This document shows, in pieces, positions 51,651 to 64,000 of a stretch of 64,000 nt of DNA. This DNA comes from Prunella strophiata (Eukaryota; Chordata; Aves; Passeriformes; Prunellidae), in contig JAZBQD010000022.1 of assembly GCA_036583965.1 (NCBI GenBank), positions 3,713,285 to 3,777,284 of the forward strand, read 5' to 3'. Position numbers and translations under genes: made by a program. Within the stretch, counting starts at the first letter, position 1; every line of letters starts with the position of its first letter. A model generated the notes under the pieces. It saw nothing but the letters and a program-made list of their open reading frames with translations. It was not told the origin of the DNA and did no database searches.

Positions 51651-52420
51651 CCCCACCTCAGCCTGGTGGGATGGGACCCCCAGACCCTTTTCCTTCAGCT
51701 CATCTGGAGCCAGAAGGGACCTGATTTTTGGCAGGGACACAAATGTTGCTTCACACTGACCCGAGGGCAGATTTTTGATCAGTTTCTTGGTCGTTTCTTA
51801 AAGAGACAAATTCTTTTCCCAGTTTTGGAGCTCTTCCCCTTCTCCACTTGATTCCCCAAATGTGCTCATCCCAAAAATCTCAGCAGCCTGGGTTGGGACT
51901 TTTTGGGATAGAGCTGGCCTGGGAGGATGAGGATCCCATAGATTTAGGGTGCAGGGCTTTGAGGTGCCTGTGTTGGCTTGGAGAGGTGGTGGAGGCTGGA
52001 AATTGCAGTGAGCTTGGGAGCTGAAGACTCTCTCTGATTTTTAAAGCATGGATCCCCCTTCTTTGAGCTGTGCAGGGTTTTTTTTTTTTTAATAATTTTT
52101 TATTTCCTCAGCATCAGTTTGCTCCTCTGCACTTCCAGTGGTCCTAAAGCAATCTGGTGGCTCTGCTGCCACCCCAGGGTTTGCAGTCAGTGACCCTGTG
52201 CTGTTAATGCTGAGTCCATCTGGCTGCCCAGCTGTCCCTGGGGCTCCTGCTGGTGCTGGCAGTGTCACCCCAGCTCTCCTGTCAGCATCAGCCCCAGGGG
52301 TGGAATGTGGGTGACCCCTGAGGTGCCCAGGGGCAGCAGCCACCCAGGTTCACTCTGTGTGTCCTGCTGGTTCTGAACCTCAGTTCTCCTTTCACAGGAG
52401 GGGGAGGAAGAACCTTTCTC

Positions 52421-52467
52421 CATTTGCCATCAAAATCCTGTTTATTGGTGCTGGTTTGCTGTGACAA
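52421..52467. repeat. 47-bp duplicated block (copy 2)
   Basis: Second copy of the block at 49985-50031, in the same orientation 2.4 kb away, with flanks that do not match. Confidence 0.85.
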
Positions 52468-55400
52468 GGGTGGCTTAATCACAGTCTTGCCTTTGACAAC
52501 TTCAAGCTCAGTGTTGATGAAATTACTTTTGGATCTCCCCTTTAAAAAAAAAAAAAAAGGCCTGGAGAAAATCTGCTTCTAATAAAAGTGAATTTTCCTC
52601 CCTGCTTTGCAGCTCAGGGCTGTGTTCACCCCATCTACAACTCTGGTGCAAGCATCCCCTGCCCTCCATGCTCTGGAGCCTCCCAGGCAGGGCTGGGCTC
52701 TCCCTCCTGGCTGGTTTTTGGTGCAGGTTGCAAACAGAGCCCAGAACTTTGTGTAGAACAAATCTGTGCTGCTCTCTCCAGGTGTCTCATCCCTGGGCTT
52801 TGTGTCTTTGCAGCTGCTGAGCCCTGTGGCTGGGATTTGCTTTTTTCCCCTTTTTTTTGTGCTTCTGGGAGTGTTTGTCTGGCATCCTGGACTGGCCCAG
52901 CCCTGGAGTCTGGTCTGAGTTAACAGTCAGGTTGAGCTCAGCCTGAGAGGCTTTTTTGGGGTTTGTATCTGTGATGGGTGTTTGAATTGTCTGAGTCCCC
53001 TCCTCCTGTGCCAGGGGTGTTTTTGTGCTCTACCTAAAGCCACAAGGGCTCCACTGTAGAAGGAATTGTGAAAATCACAGGTGTAGAGGCAGTTTGCTGG
53101 ATCTGTGGAGGCTTCTGAAAAAAAAAAATCATTTATCCTCAGGAAGGTCAGAGAGTGTTTGACCACCAGATTTCCCAGCCTTGTCTGATGAGTCCTGCAG
53201 AATAAATTTTTTGGGCACCTCTTTGGAATCTTTTTGGGCACTTTTTGGGCACTTTCCTGGAGTCCCCAGGCAGTTGTTTCACCCTGATGTCAGAGCTGCC
53301 AGGACAAAGGATGTTCCTGCCCCTTGTCCCTCCTCTGCCCATGGCTCTGAGGAGGTGATGTGGGATCTGTTCCTGTTTTGTAAGCCTGGCTGGACAGCCA
53401 GGATTCAGCTGCAGGAGCCTCCTCTGCCTCCTTGGCCAGCCACCAGCCTGACTCACATCCTGCCTTGCTCCACTGAACTCTGCAGTCAATGGACTCCGTG
53501 GTGCAGACCCAGCAGTAAATCAGATTTTATTCACTCTGGGCTTCTCAGGGTTGCATTTCCCAGCCTGGCAGGAGCTGGGGAGCATCTCCCATCTCTCACA
53601 GTGCCCTCTGCCAGGCTGTGCCCCAGCTGATGGAGCTGCTTTGGCACAGGGAGGTGCTGCCAGCTGCCTTTGGGTGTGCTGGGAGGGCTTTGTGCCTCTC
53701 TGGGCTGTCCCCTGCTGCTCCAGCAGGGACCACAACCCTGGGCCTGCCCCCTCTTGGCCCCCAAACCTCCAGGATTTGGTAAATGAGGAGAGGGGGAAGG
53801 TTAGAAGCTCCCCATGGAGGAAATTTGCTCCTTCTCTTCCAGCATTTGCCTTGACACTGATGGCAGGGGGGAGGACATTGGCCCTTTTGCAGCATTCATA
53901 TCTTTTGGTGTGTTTTCTGGTGGTTTACAGCTAAATGGAACAGCTGGTGTCTGGAGGGGGAACAGAGGAGGGAACAGAGGAGGTTTGTGGCTGGGCAAGG
54001 GGAGGAGGGATTTGTGCTCAGCACCACAAACACAGAATTATCTGTGGAACCCACGGGGCACCCAGAGCCTGGAAAACAAATGCCCAGGCAGGCTGGGAGC
54101 TGGGCACAGAGCTGTGGCAGCTCCTGAACCCTGCAGGAGGAGCCCATGGCAAGCCCCTGCCCCACAGGGAGGTGTTTTTGCTGGTTTTGTTTCCAGGATG
54201 AGTTGTTTGGTTCCTTTGGGTTTGCCAGAGCTTGGAATGCTCTCAGAGCACTCAGGTCCATGCAGGAGACAGGATTTTCCTGAAGTAGAGCCTTGCTCCT
54301 GAGAGGTTGGGCTTTGTGGCAGAAGCAATGAGAATGTGATGGTATAAATGTGGTTTTTATATATAAAATATGGGCTAGAGATAAGTGTGTAAAATACATA
54401 AATAATTTAGGTGTAAATAAAATGGTATTTCTTTAACAGCTGGAGTGTGTGAAACCCTGGAAATCCCAGGCTGAGTGGCATGGCCCCAGGACAGGAAATA
54501 TGCACAGCACTGGGACAGGCTTGTGTGCACATCCAGACCCTTTGTATTTATGGGAAGCACTTTCTCATGTGAGTGATCTTCCAAGAAAATCACTGGTGAG
54601 CCTTGGAGAGGGGAGGAGACAAAACAAAAAAAAAAAAGACAAGGCTTTTCCTCCCATAGCTGTGGGAGAATTGTGGCTTTAAACAGAAAATAAACCAGAA
54701 AATTTCCTAGTAAACCCAGCAGAAGAGTTTATGATTTTTTTTTTTTTTTTGGTCCCTTTATAGACCAGCTTCTATATCTTTATTTTCCTGCTGCTGCTGC
54801 AGGGTTTTGGGGCAGTTTGCTGGGAATTGCAGCTGCTCAGCAGCACAGTGTGAGCTCTGGGCTCAGCCACTGGCCCTGGGGCTGCCTTTGGTGGCCCTCT
54901 GGCAGCAGATGCTCCATCTGCAGGGTGTAAATGGCTTTGTTCTGCTGGCTGGGCAGAGCCCAGCTGGTGGCAGAGCTCTGGATTTTGGGGACAGGGTGCT
55001 GTGGAAGCTTCCAGCTCTGGGGTGATGCTTTCAGGACCAGCTTGGGGGGGGGTGTCTTGTAGAAAAAAAAATTAAGTTTTCAAGCTGCAAAATAGACCTA
55101 AAAACTTTGTGTTGCCAAGGGATTGGGGGGCATGGAGGCAGGAGGAAGGCTGGGGGTGTGGGGCTGCCTCTAAAAAGGTGAATTTTTCAGGGTGAAGTTG
55201 CAGGAGATGGAGTGTGAGCTTTGCTGCCCTGTCCAGGCTGGCAGTGGATGTTCAGGGAGGTGTCCCTGCCCTTCCCCATGGCTGCTTCACTGAGCATCTC
55301 CCAGCTTCTGTTTGTGGAGCCCACTGGGCACTCAGGGGTGGGCATTGCTCGGGCACAGACATTTCTGCAGCAAAGTGGAGTTTCTGAAATAATTAAAAAG

Positions 55401-58400
55401 TGTTTCAGCAGGGATCCTGCCAGCTGTGACTCAGCCCTGAGTGGGTCTGCAGGTCACAGGGCAGGCTCCATCACAGATTTGTTCCCTCACCTTAACCCTT
55501 CCCCATCCATCAGCTTTGGGCTCTCCAGGGATGCTCACCCTGATGGAGCAGGGACCATCCCAAGGGATTCCCACCTTCACTCCCTGCAGCTCTGGCCACT
55601 TGGAGCTGATGCAATCACTGAGAACTTCACCTGAGCTGCAGAAAACGTGGTCAGGCACCCTGAGCAGCCAAACCTGTTCCTTTGGTGGCAGGCTGAGAGG
55701 CCACACACCCCTTTTGCTTCTCCCCTGCTGCATTTCCCATGCTCAGGTGCACGTCACCAAGCTCTCCCCACGTGGAGAACACCTGAATATTTTATTTTTT
55801 TCCTTAGAGGTGACAAAGGTTAGAAGTGAATTTTCCTTGTATTGACAGCTGGGTTATCTCAGGAAGGGTAATGAGGAGGTTTTAATGAAGCTACAGTGTC
55901 TGCCTGAGAGTGGGGTTTTAGCCAGGTTGTTGCAAGAAGCATTTCTAATTAGGAGAGATTTAATTCCAGATTTTTGTCACCCCCCCTCACCCCTTTCCCT
56001 CTTAATTATATTTGCTAACGTGTTTAACAGCTTTCCCTTCAGAAAAGAACAATTTATTCAAAGGTCATAAATAGATTCTGGCATTAATTACTCCAGGAGC
56101 CACCCTGGGCTGCTCTGGAGGAAGCAACTCCATGGGGAATGAGTTAAACCTTTCACAGTTGGATTTATCTGGGCTGGAAAATCACTTTGTTTGCACACAC
56201 CCCCCATCAAAGACACCCCAAAAAGCTGATTGCATCCCCATTGTGCCCAGCTGAAAACCCACTGGGACCTTGCAGCTAATTCTGAGTTGTTGGAGTAAAT
56301 CACAGCGTCTCCCTTGATGCCTTGGAATTTGTTCTATAAGATTTGGGGGTGTTTTTGTTGGGTATTTTGGGATCCCAGAGATGCTGAGCTGGAGCAGGGA
56401 GAGCAAAGCCTGGCTGGGGGAGTGGCAGAAGGACAGGGCTGAGCTGTTCCTCCTCCCCAGCCCAGCTGAGGTTAATGGTTTTTGTAACCTCCAGGTTTTG
56501 GAGTGGCTGCAACATCTGTTCCAAGTGATAATAATGCAGTGCTGAGGGGGAATTAGCATACAGCTGCTGGGCTGGGGGAGAGCCTCTATAGAAAAAGAAA
56601 TGAATTTATTGATGGGAGATGAAGCCTCATTGTGTTTTCATAGTTCCTGCTAATTTTGGCAGCGTGGGCAAAATCTGTTCCTGAGCAGTGGGGAAGGATG
56701 GGGCTGGCATGTGGGACTCTGATGGGATTTCAGGCTCCAGTGTCCTTTGTTTTGTCATTTCCCCCCAAGCCAAGAGTACTTTTTGCTGGCTTTAGGTTCT
56801 TTTTGAAGGCTCAATCTGCCAGATGAGCTCTGTTGCCTGGGTTGGGGGGGAAATATTAATATCTCTGGGAATAACTTCGTTTTCTCAGTGACCTGATCCA
56901 GTGGGTGGCATCCCTGCACATTTTGCTCATGGAAATCTCTTTTTCTTGCACTTTGGCTCTTGCTTGTGGTCACCAGGAGCTGCAGGCTTGTGTTGGCATT
57001 TCCAAAATGAGTTCCCTGTGCTGGTCCCTCTCCATCCCTCATCATCCTCAGGGGTCAGGATCCTGCTCACCCTGAGAGGTGTCTGACCCACAGCTCTGCA
57101 CCCAGCACTGAGGTGAAATATTTCTGTGTGTTTTCCTGGCATCCTGTGATGTGCCAGTTTAATTTTTCCCTGAAAACAGACAAACATTGCTTTTGTTGCT
57201 TTGGGGAAATGCAGAAGTGTTCCCTGAAGCCTCTCAGACTTAAAAGTGAATTTCAAATGCCCAGGTTTGAAAATTTACACACCCACAATGATGATTGGTG
57301 AGATCCTGGATTCCCCTCCTTGTAAAATAATAAAAAAAATTTAAACTGAAGCCTAGCTCTTGTTCAGCTTTGGGCTCCACCAGCAAGAACTGAGTGAACA
57401 GAATCACCTGTTTTATGTGGGGACAAAAACCACCCTAAACACCTGATTTAACTGGATGTGAATGAAAGGAGTGGGAGTAAAACTTCAATAAATCCAGAGG
57501 GGCAGAGAGGAATTGCCAAAGGTGGGGCTGTGGGTGTGCAGGGATGTTGAACCCCCTTGAGCTGGGGCAGAGGGAAGGAAAAACCCCCTGCAGCCCCAGA
57601 ATTTCCAGAGTCTCTTCAGCAGGAAAATCAGTTTTTCTCTGAGCAGACACAGAACTGCTCAAATCTTGTTCTGGTATTTTTATTATTTTTTTTCCCTCTG
57701 ATTTAGAATTTTATATTTTTTTGAGAGACAGCTCTTCTAATAGCAGTGTGAGGATGCTGTGTGACACAGCCAGGGTGTCAGGAGTGTTCTGGCTCTATAG
57801 AAACCCATTATTCAGCTGAGCAGGGCTGTCATTACCTGCCTCTGGTGCTGCTCAGGCAGGAGGAACCCTCTCACAAAAAGAGATATTTAACTTGTCTGTG
57901 CTCCAGGTGCCTTAATAACTGCTTGGGTTTGTCTCTGGCACATCAGCAGCCCAGCTTGGAGTGCTGAAGGATCAATGTGGAGTTCTCCTTCCTCCACCCA
58001 CTGAGGGTTTCACTCAGAAATTGGATAAAAATCCTCCTGGCTCTGGCTGCTCATCCCACCCAGGGCTGGCTCAGGTCTTTGGGGTTTGACATTTCCAGTG
58101 TCTGTGGAGGCTGGAATGGATTTTCAGCCTCCCAGCCTGCTCTCCCCAGCTCTGGCAGGCTGGTTTTGTGCTCCCTGGAGCCCCAGGATAATCCCAGGGG
58201 CTGATGGGGTTGTGCCCAGCCTGGGGCTCCACACCCTTGTCCCTGGGTGTTTTGGCATTGTTATTCCTGAAAAACTTCTGTAGAACTTTTCTAGGGAAAA
58301 AAAAAAAAAAAACCCAAAAAAAACCCCAACCAAAAAACCTGTTGGATTGTCACAGTTCTGCAGGTTTAGTGTAAAAAGCCAGCTGTGGGGAGGGTGCTGT

Positions 58401-61017
58401 GGGCTGCTCCCACACCCTGGTTCTGTAGGAATCTCCCTCAGCAGTGGATGGGAGTGCCCAGAAAAGCCACTCAGCTGTTACTATTTGCATTACTCTGGGT
58501 TATTTGCATTGCTTTTGGGATTATTTTTGTGTTACTCATGGGTTCCCAGGTCCAAGCTCCACTTGGTACCAGACCCTTTGCAAACAGAGCCCCTGACCTG
58601 GGTGAAGGCCACGCAGATAACCTGGGAATGCAGAGCACCTAGAGCTCCTTGTCCCTGAGTGATTTGTTGTCCCTCTGCCTTGCTGGGGCTTGGGGAGAGG
58701 CAGCTGGGCTGGATTTTGTGAGCAAGGATTTGTTTTTTTTGTCAGAAAGGGCTCAGCTGCTGGGTTAATGCTGACCCTGTTTGTGTGTGGCTGCATGAAG
58801 GGAAGGGGAAAAGGGAAGGGGAAAATTCCTCCTCCTCCTCATCCTCCTCCTGGCTCCCAGGTTTAGGGCATGGATCCTTCTGCAGCTCCAGGAGATTTGG
58901 GAGAGCTGTGGGGCTGCCCCACTGCTGAGTCCTCCACAGCATGCCCTGGGTGCTGCCCCTTCTCCATGGGCACTGCCAGCCTGGGGAGGAGGTCTGGGGG
59001 CTGAGCTGAGCCCCCCAGAGGGTTTGGGGGCAGATTTGGGGTCACACTGCCCTGCTGTGAGACCTTGGAGCTCCTCATGGTGAGCAGTGAAGGGGTCCAG
59101 GGCAGAGCAGGAGTTTGGGGGTGCTGTGTGACCATCCCTGCTGCCTGGGGCTGAGCCAGGGCACCTCTGCTGCTTTCCTGGCAGTCTGGGCTCAGTGGGT
59201 GCTGCTGCCAGGCTCTGGGGAGGAGGATTCCATCCTGTAAGCCTGGAGTTCCTCCCTTGAGCAGGCTCTGGCTGGGCACAGAGCAGCTGGGAGCTCCTTC
59301 CATGGGCTGGAGCAGGGACAAAAGCTCAAAAGTGGAGTGGGAGCAGCAGCTCCATAGCAGGGAAGAGCTGGCATGGCTGGAAAGCAAAGCTGGGGCTGCA
59401 GTTGTGTTTCAGATCCTTGCACCACTTTCACAGGAGGTTACTTGGGTTATTCAGTGCAACGTGGAGAAAGTTTCCTGGGGTGGAAGGAGGCATTTGGGAG
59501 TGGAGGAGGTGAAAACCTCCATTAAATCCCTTTGGTCCCTCCTGCCGAGGTGGGCAGTGCTGGGTCAGGAGTGTGAGAGTCAGTGCTGGGCTCACAGAGG
59601 GCTCAGCTGCCCCTGGGCTCACACACTCAGTGCTTTGGCAGCACCAGGGGCTGCCCTGGGCTCTCCCTGTGCTGTTCCAAACCCAGAAGTGGAAGGGTTT
59701 TGTTCCCTGCAGGCTCCAGCACCCATCCCAGGGGAGGCTGTGCAGTGCTTGGCTCCCTCAGCCCTCCTCTGGCAGCCCCTGCCACAGCTCCAGCAGGCAG
59801 ATGTTGGTCCCTGCCCCAGCCCTGGCCAGGGAATGCTGTTCCTGCTGGGTTGTGCTTCCAGGAGAAGCCTCCATCTGCTCCCTGAGTGTGAGCAGAAGTG
59901 ATGGGTCACCAGGACTTTACATGACATTGTTGTTTTTGCTGCCCTCCCCGAGGCACTCAGCAGCTGGAGAGCTTTGGAGCTGGAGGCAGCACTGCTGTGA
60001 GTAAGAGCTTTTTGCATTGGAAGCTACACCTTAGGAGAGATGTTTTATTTCCCTGGCTGTTTATAGCCCTGTAAAATGCTGGGCAGCCTTCATTTTCCCT
60101 CTTTGCATGGTCTCCATTGCATTATGCAGAGGAACAATTTATTCCTAACAGCTCAGCCTAATGTGTGCCACAGCCATTTCCACAGGAGCCAGGCCTGCCT
60201 TAATGTTTGCTGGATGGCTTTTTAAATGCATCCTGCTGGCTGCTAAGCCAGGCTTTTTAATGGCTGAGTGTACAGAAGTCTGACAAAAACCTTGGTGCTT
60301 GTTCTCACACCTTAATTCTGGGCTTAAAAAGAAAAAAAATCCCTCCCTGAGTTCCATGCTCTGTGTGTGTGTTGGTGGGGGCAGTTGCTAAGAGAAGGGA
60401 TAATTTAAAGCAGAAGGAAGTCATACATGCAGCTGTACTGAAAATTAACTTCAGTTGGGTGGTGCTGAGGAAATTAAAGCAGGGATGCTGCCAAAAAAAA
60501 AAAAAAAAAAGGGGAAATGAAGAGTCTGCCTTTGACTGGGTGTTGATAGTGTCTTAACTGTGTCAATAAAGTCACTTTAATTCGTGGGTCAGTGAGCTTT
60601 TTTAGGGCTGCTGCCTGTTTAGACTTATTGATCCTGTCCCATTAAGCTCCAAACATTGTCCTTTCCTGTGCAGACAGCTCTCAGCCCAGTCCAGCAGAGT
60701 GGGTGGCTTTGGGAGGAGATGGAGTGGAGCTGCTGAGAAGGAATCAGCTGCTGCTGCCAGTTCCCCTCTTCACCCCTCTCTGGCTGAAGCACAGCATTAA
60801 TGGTCCAGCCCAACATGTCCCTGGGGCCTTATCTGCATCCTCAAATTGTACCAAATTAATTAGCCTGGCACAGCAAAAGCAACCCAGCCTTCCCTAACAG
60901 CTCTGCAAATGCAATTACCCTGCTTCCAGAGTTTATTTGAGATATTCCAATTAACAGTCAGCTTTGCTTGTGCACTGTCTGGTGGAGCTGCTCCTGTCTG
61001 GCTGGTAAAAACCTCAT

Positions 61018-61140
61018 TAAATCCTGGAATCCCTGGCTGGTTTGGGTTGGAAGGGACCTGGGTGCTCCTGCAGTGCCATCCCCCTGCCCTGGGCAGGGAC
61101 AGCTGGCACTGGAGCAGGTTGTTCCAGAGGAAATGATGTC
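61018..61140 (-). mobile_element. Degraded CR1-like fragment (reverse orientation)
   Basis: Contains GGTTTGGGTTGGAAGGGACC, CCATCCCCCTGCC, GGGCAGGGACA and GAGCAGGTTGTTCC in the order found on the reverse complement of avian CR1 3' regions. Short and truncated. Confidence 0.65.
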
Positions 61141-61705
61141 CTGGGGAAATATCTGGGTTTGACAGGACCCACTTCCATGCAGGGAATGGAGGGAAGCTCC
61201 CAGAGAGCCAACCTGGGTTTTCCCATTGTCTCACAGGGAGATTTTCCAGTGGAGCTTTCCTGATTAATCAGAGTGTAAATCAGTGCAGAATTGCACAATG
61301 TTGGTGCTTGTGATGAATCCCCAATGTGCAACTTCCCATGAAAGAATTTACCAAAGCCTAGTTTCAAAAAGTATAGCCCCCCTCACAAACCACAAAATAA
61401 TGTTCTTCCTTGTTTTTAGCAGAGAAAAAAAAAAAAGGATAAAAAATATAAAAATATTTCTCTGTTTGTGTGTGTTTAGCCCCTGTCAGCCTGGCTCAGA
61501 AAGGAGGAGTTGCCTCACAGAAATATGAAGCCAGATCTGGAAACTGTTCAGTCAAAGCATCCAGGGGAATTTGGGAGGATTTCTAATCCCCTCTAGCCCC
61601 AGGTGCCAGCCTTGGGTGCACCCCTGATGTGTTAATGCAATAAATGAGTGTTAGGAGCTGCCAGGAGTGGGATGTGGGTGTTAAATTAGAGGGTCCTGCT
61701 ATCTT

Positions 61706-64000
61706 GTTTAGGAACAGCCCTGTCCCTGCTGGGGCTGGTTTAGGAACAGCCCTGTCCTTGCTGGGGCTGGTTTAGGAACAGCCCTGTCCCTGCTGGGGCT
61801 GGTTTAGGAACAGCCCTGTCCCTGCTGGGGCTGGTTTAGGAACAGCCCTGTCCTCTCTGGGGCTGGTTTAGGAACAGCCCTGTCCTCTCTGGGGCTGGTT
61901 TAGGAACAGCCCTGTCCTTGCTGGGGCTGGTTTAGGAACAGCCCTGTCCCTGCTGGGGCTGGTTTAGGAACAGCCCTGTCCTCTCTGGGGCTGGTTTAGG
62001 AACAGCCCTGTCCTTGCTGGGGCTGGTTTAGGAACAGCCCTGTCCTTGCTGGGGCTGGTTTAGGAACAGCCCTGTCCCTGCTGGGGCTGGTTTAGGAACA
62101 GCCCTGTCCTTGCTGGGGCTGGTTTAGGAACAGCCCTGTCCCTGCTGGGGCTGGTTTAGGAACAGCCCTGTCCTTGCTGGGGCTGGTTTAGGAACAGCCC
62201 TGTCCCTGCTGGGGCTGGTTTAGGAACAGCCCTGTCCTCTCTGGGGCTGGTTTAGGAACAGCCCTGTCCTCTCTGGGGCTGGTTTAGGAACAGCCCTGTC
62301 CCTGCTGGGGCTGGTTTAGGAACAGCCCTGTCCCTGCTGGGGCTGGTTTAGGAACAGCCCTGTCCTCTCTGGGGCTGGTTTAGGAACAGCCCTGTCCCTG
62401 CTGGGGCTGGTTTAGGAACAGCCCTGTCCCTGCTGGGGCTGGTTTAGGAACAGCCCTGTCCTTGCTGGGGCTGGTTTAGGAACAGCCCTGTCCCTGCTGG
62501 GGCTGGTTTAGGAACAGCCCTGTCCTCTCTGGGGCTGGTTTAGGAACAGCCCTGTCCCTGCTGGGGCTGGTTTAGGAACAGCCCTGTCCCTGCTGGGGCT
62601 GGTTTAGGAACAGCCCTGTCCCTGCTGGGGCTGGTTTAGGAACAGCCCTGTCCTCTCTGGGGCTGGTTTAGGAACAGCCCTGTCCTTGCTGGGGCTGGTT
62701 TAGGAACAGCCCTGTCCTTGCTGGGGCTGGTTTAGGAACAGCCCTGTCCTTGCTGGGGCTGGTTTAGGAACAGCCCTGTCCCTGCTGGGGCTGGTTTAGG
62801 AACAGCCCTGTCCTTGCTGGGGCTGGTTTAGGAACAGCCCTGTCCTCTCTGGGGCTGGTTTAGGAACAGCCCTGTCCTCTCTGGGGCTGGTTTAGGAACA
62901 GCCCTGTCCTTGCTGGGGCTGGTTTAGGAACAGCCCTGTCCTTGCTGGGGCTGGTTTAGGAACAGCCCTGTCCTTGCTGGGGCTGGTTTAGGAACAGCCC
63001 TGTCCTTGCTGGGGCTGGTTTAGGAACAGCCCTGTCCCTGCTGGGGCTGGTTTAGGAACAGCCCTGTCCTCTCTGGGGCTGGTTTAGGAACAGCCCTGTC
63101 CTCTCTGGGGCTGGTTTAGGAACAGCCCTGTCCTTGCTGGGGCTGGTTTAGGAAAGCCCTGTCCTCTCTGGGGCTGGTTTAGGAACAGCCCTGTCCTTGC
63201 TGGGGCTGGTTTAGGAACAGCCCTGTCCCTGCTGGGGCTGGTTTAGGAACAGCCCTGTCCTTGCTGGGGCTGGTTTAGGAACAGCCCTGTCCTTGCTGGG
63301 GCTGGTTTAGGAACAGCCCTGTCCCTGCTGGGGCTGGTTTAGGAACAGCCCTGTCCTTGCTGGGGCTGGTTTAGGAACAGCCCTGTCCCTGCTGGGGCTG
63401 GTTTAGGAACAGCCCTGTCCTTGCTGGGGCTGGTTTAGGAACAGCCCTGTCCCTGCTGGGGCTGGTTTAGGAACAGCCCTGTCCTTGCTGGGGCTGGTTT
63501 AGGAACAGCCCTGTCCTTGCTGGGGCTGGTTTAGGAACAGCCCTGTCCTTGCTGGGGCTGGTTTAGGAACAGCCCTGTCCTTGCTGGGGCTGGTTTAGGA
63601 ACAGCCCTGTCCTTGCTGGGGCTGGTTTAGGAACAGCCCTGTCCTCTCTGGGGCTGGTTTAGGAACAGCCCTGTCCCTGCTGGGGCTGGTTTAGGAACAG
63701 CCCTGTCCTCTCTGGGGCTGGTTTAGGAACAGCCCTGTCCTTGCTGGGGCTGGTTTAGGAACAGCCCTGTCCTTGCTGGGGCTGGTTTAGGAACAGCCCT
63801 GTCCCTGCTGGGGCTGGTTTAGGAACAGCCCTGTCTTTTCTGGGGCTGGTTTAGGAACAGCCCTGTCCTTGCTGGGGCTGGTTTAGGAACAGCCCTGTCC
63901 CTGCTGGGGCTGGTTTAGGAACAGCCCTGTCCCTGCTGGGGCTGGTTTAGGAACAGCCCTGTCCCTGCTGGGGCTGGTTTAGGAACAGCCCTGTCCCTGC
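61706..64000. repeat. 32-bp minisatellite, about 72 copies, running off the right edge
   Basis: Unit begins GGTTTAGGAACAGCCCTGTC and ends CTGGGGCT. Three variants differ at the four bases after TGTCC (CTGC, TTGC or TCTC). By eye these occur about 27, 29 and 15 times in irregular order, with one TTTTC variant near 63836. One unit near 63150 lacks a C (31 bp). It lies in VAV2 intron 1; the true array length is unknown. Confidence 0.98.

Larger units (their letters stand above)
45439..61705 (+). other. VAV2: VAV2 intron 1, proximal part
   Basis: Begins at the exon 1 donor and extends beyond the window. No conserved exon, RNA gene or CpG island was recognised after about 45770. Contents identified: GGGAT repeat, CR1-like fragments, a 201-bp duplication pair, a 47-bp duplication pair, an ~82-bp minisatellite, a possible LTR-like segment and many A/T tracts. 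Open frames here show no recognisable protein. Confidence 0.85.

Noticed and set aside
45439..64000. VAV2 exon 2
   Set aside because: No segment encodes the expected continuation of the CH domain in any frame with splice sites; intron 1 must extend past the window.

Overview
This is a 64 kb piece of vertebrate, almost certainly bird, nuclear DNA. I infer a songbird-like genome from the degraded CR1-type LINE fragments, the compact introns, and GC-rich promoters next to minisatellites. It has three protein-coding loci in the order BRD3 (+), BRD3OS (-), VAV2 (+). From established knowledge this matches the human 9q34 neighbourhood in inverted orientation, with BRD3OS between the BRD3 3' end and the VAV2 5' end.

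Layout. 1-13311: non-coding, most likely the end of BRD3 intron 1; no CpG island is visible, so the BRD3 promoter is probably left of the window. 13438-29611: all eleven BRD3 coding exons, placed by splice sites, phase and similarity to the BET family (BD1, BD2, ET domain, acidic-serine tail; about 722 residues). 29612 to about 34400: long BRD3 3' UTR with proximal and distal poly(A) signals. About 35890-38574: BRD3OS on the minus strand, an 89-residue conserved small protein ending in a CAAX-like C-A-I-M, with a long 3' UTR. 38930-39440: CpG-rich probable BRD3OS promoter with CACGTG boxes and CTCF-like motifs. 39483-40512: 25-copy 40/42-bp minisatellite. 40513-44330: intergenic, with a large CCTT microsatellite. 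44330-45470: VAV2 CpG-island promoter, 5' leader and coding exon 1 (start of the calponin-homology domain). 45439-64000: VAV2 intron 1, with CR1 pieces, local duplications, and a 32-bp minisatellite of about 72 copies that runs off the right edge.

The genes share no pathway in an operon sense. BRD3 is a nuclear acetyl-lysine reader, VAV2 a cytoplasmic Rho-family GEF, and BRD3OS a small protein of unknown function. I found no bacterial-style system, virus or CRISPR. The most notable observations are a one-base surplus that breaks the BRD3 frame at the end of coding exon 8, the possible prenylation motif on BRD3OS, CTCF-like motifs beside the promoter minisatellite, and the unstable or G4-prone repeats packed around VAV2 exon 1.
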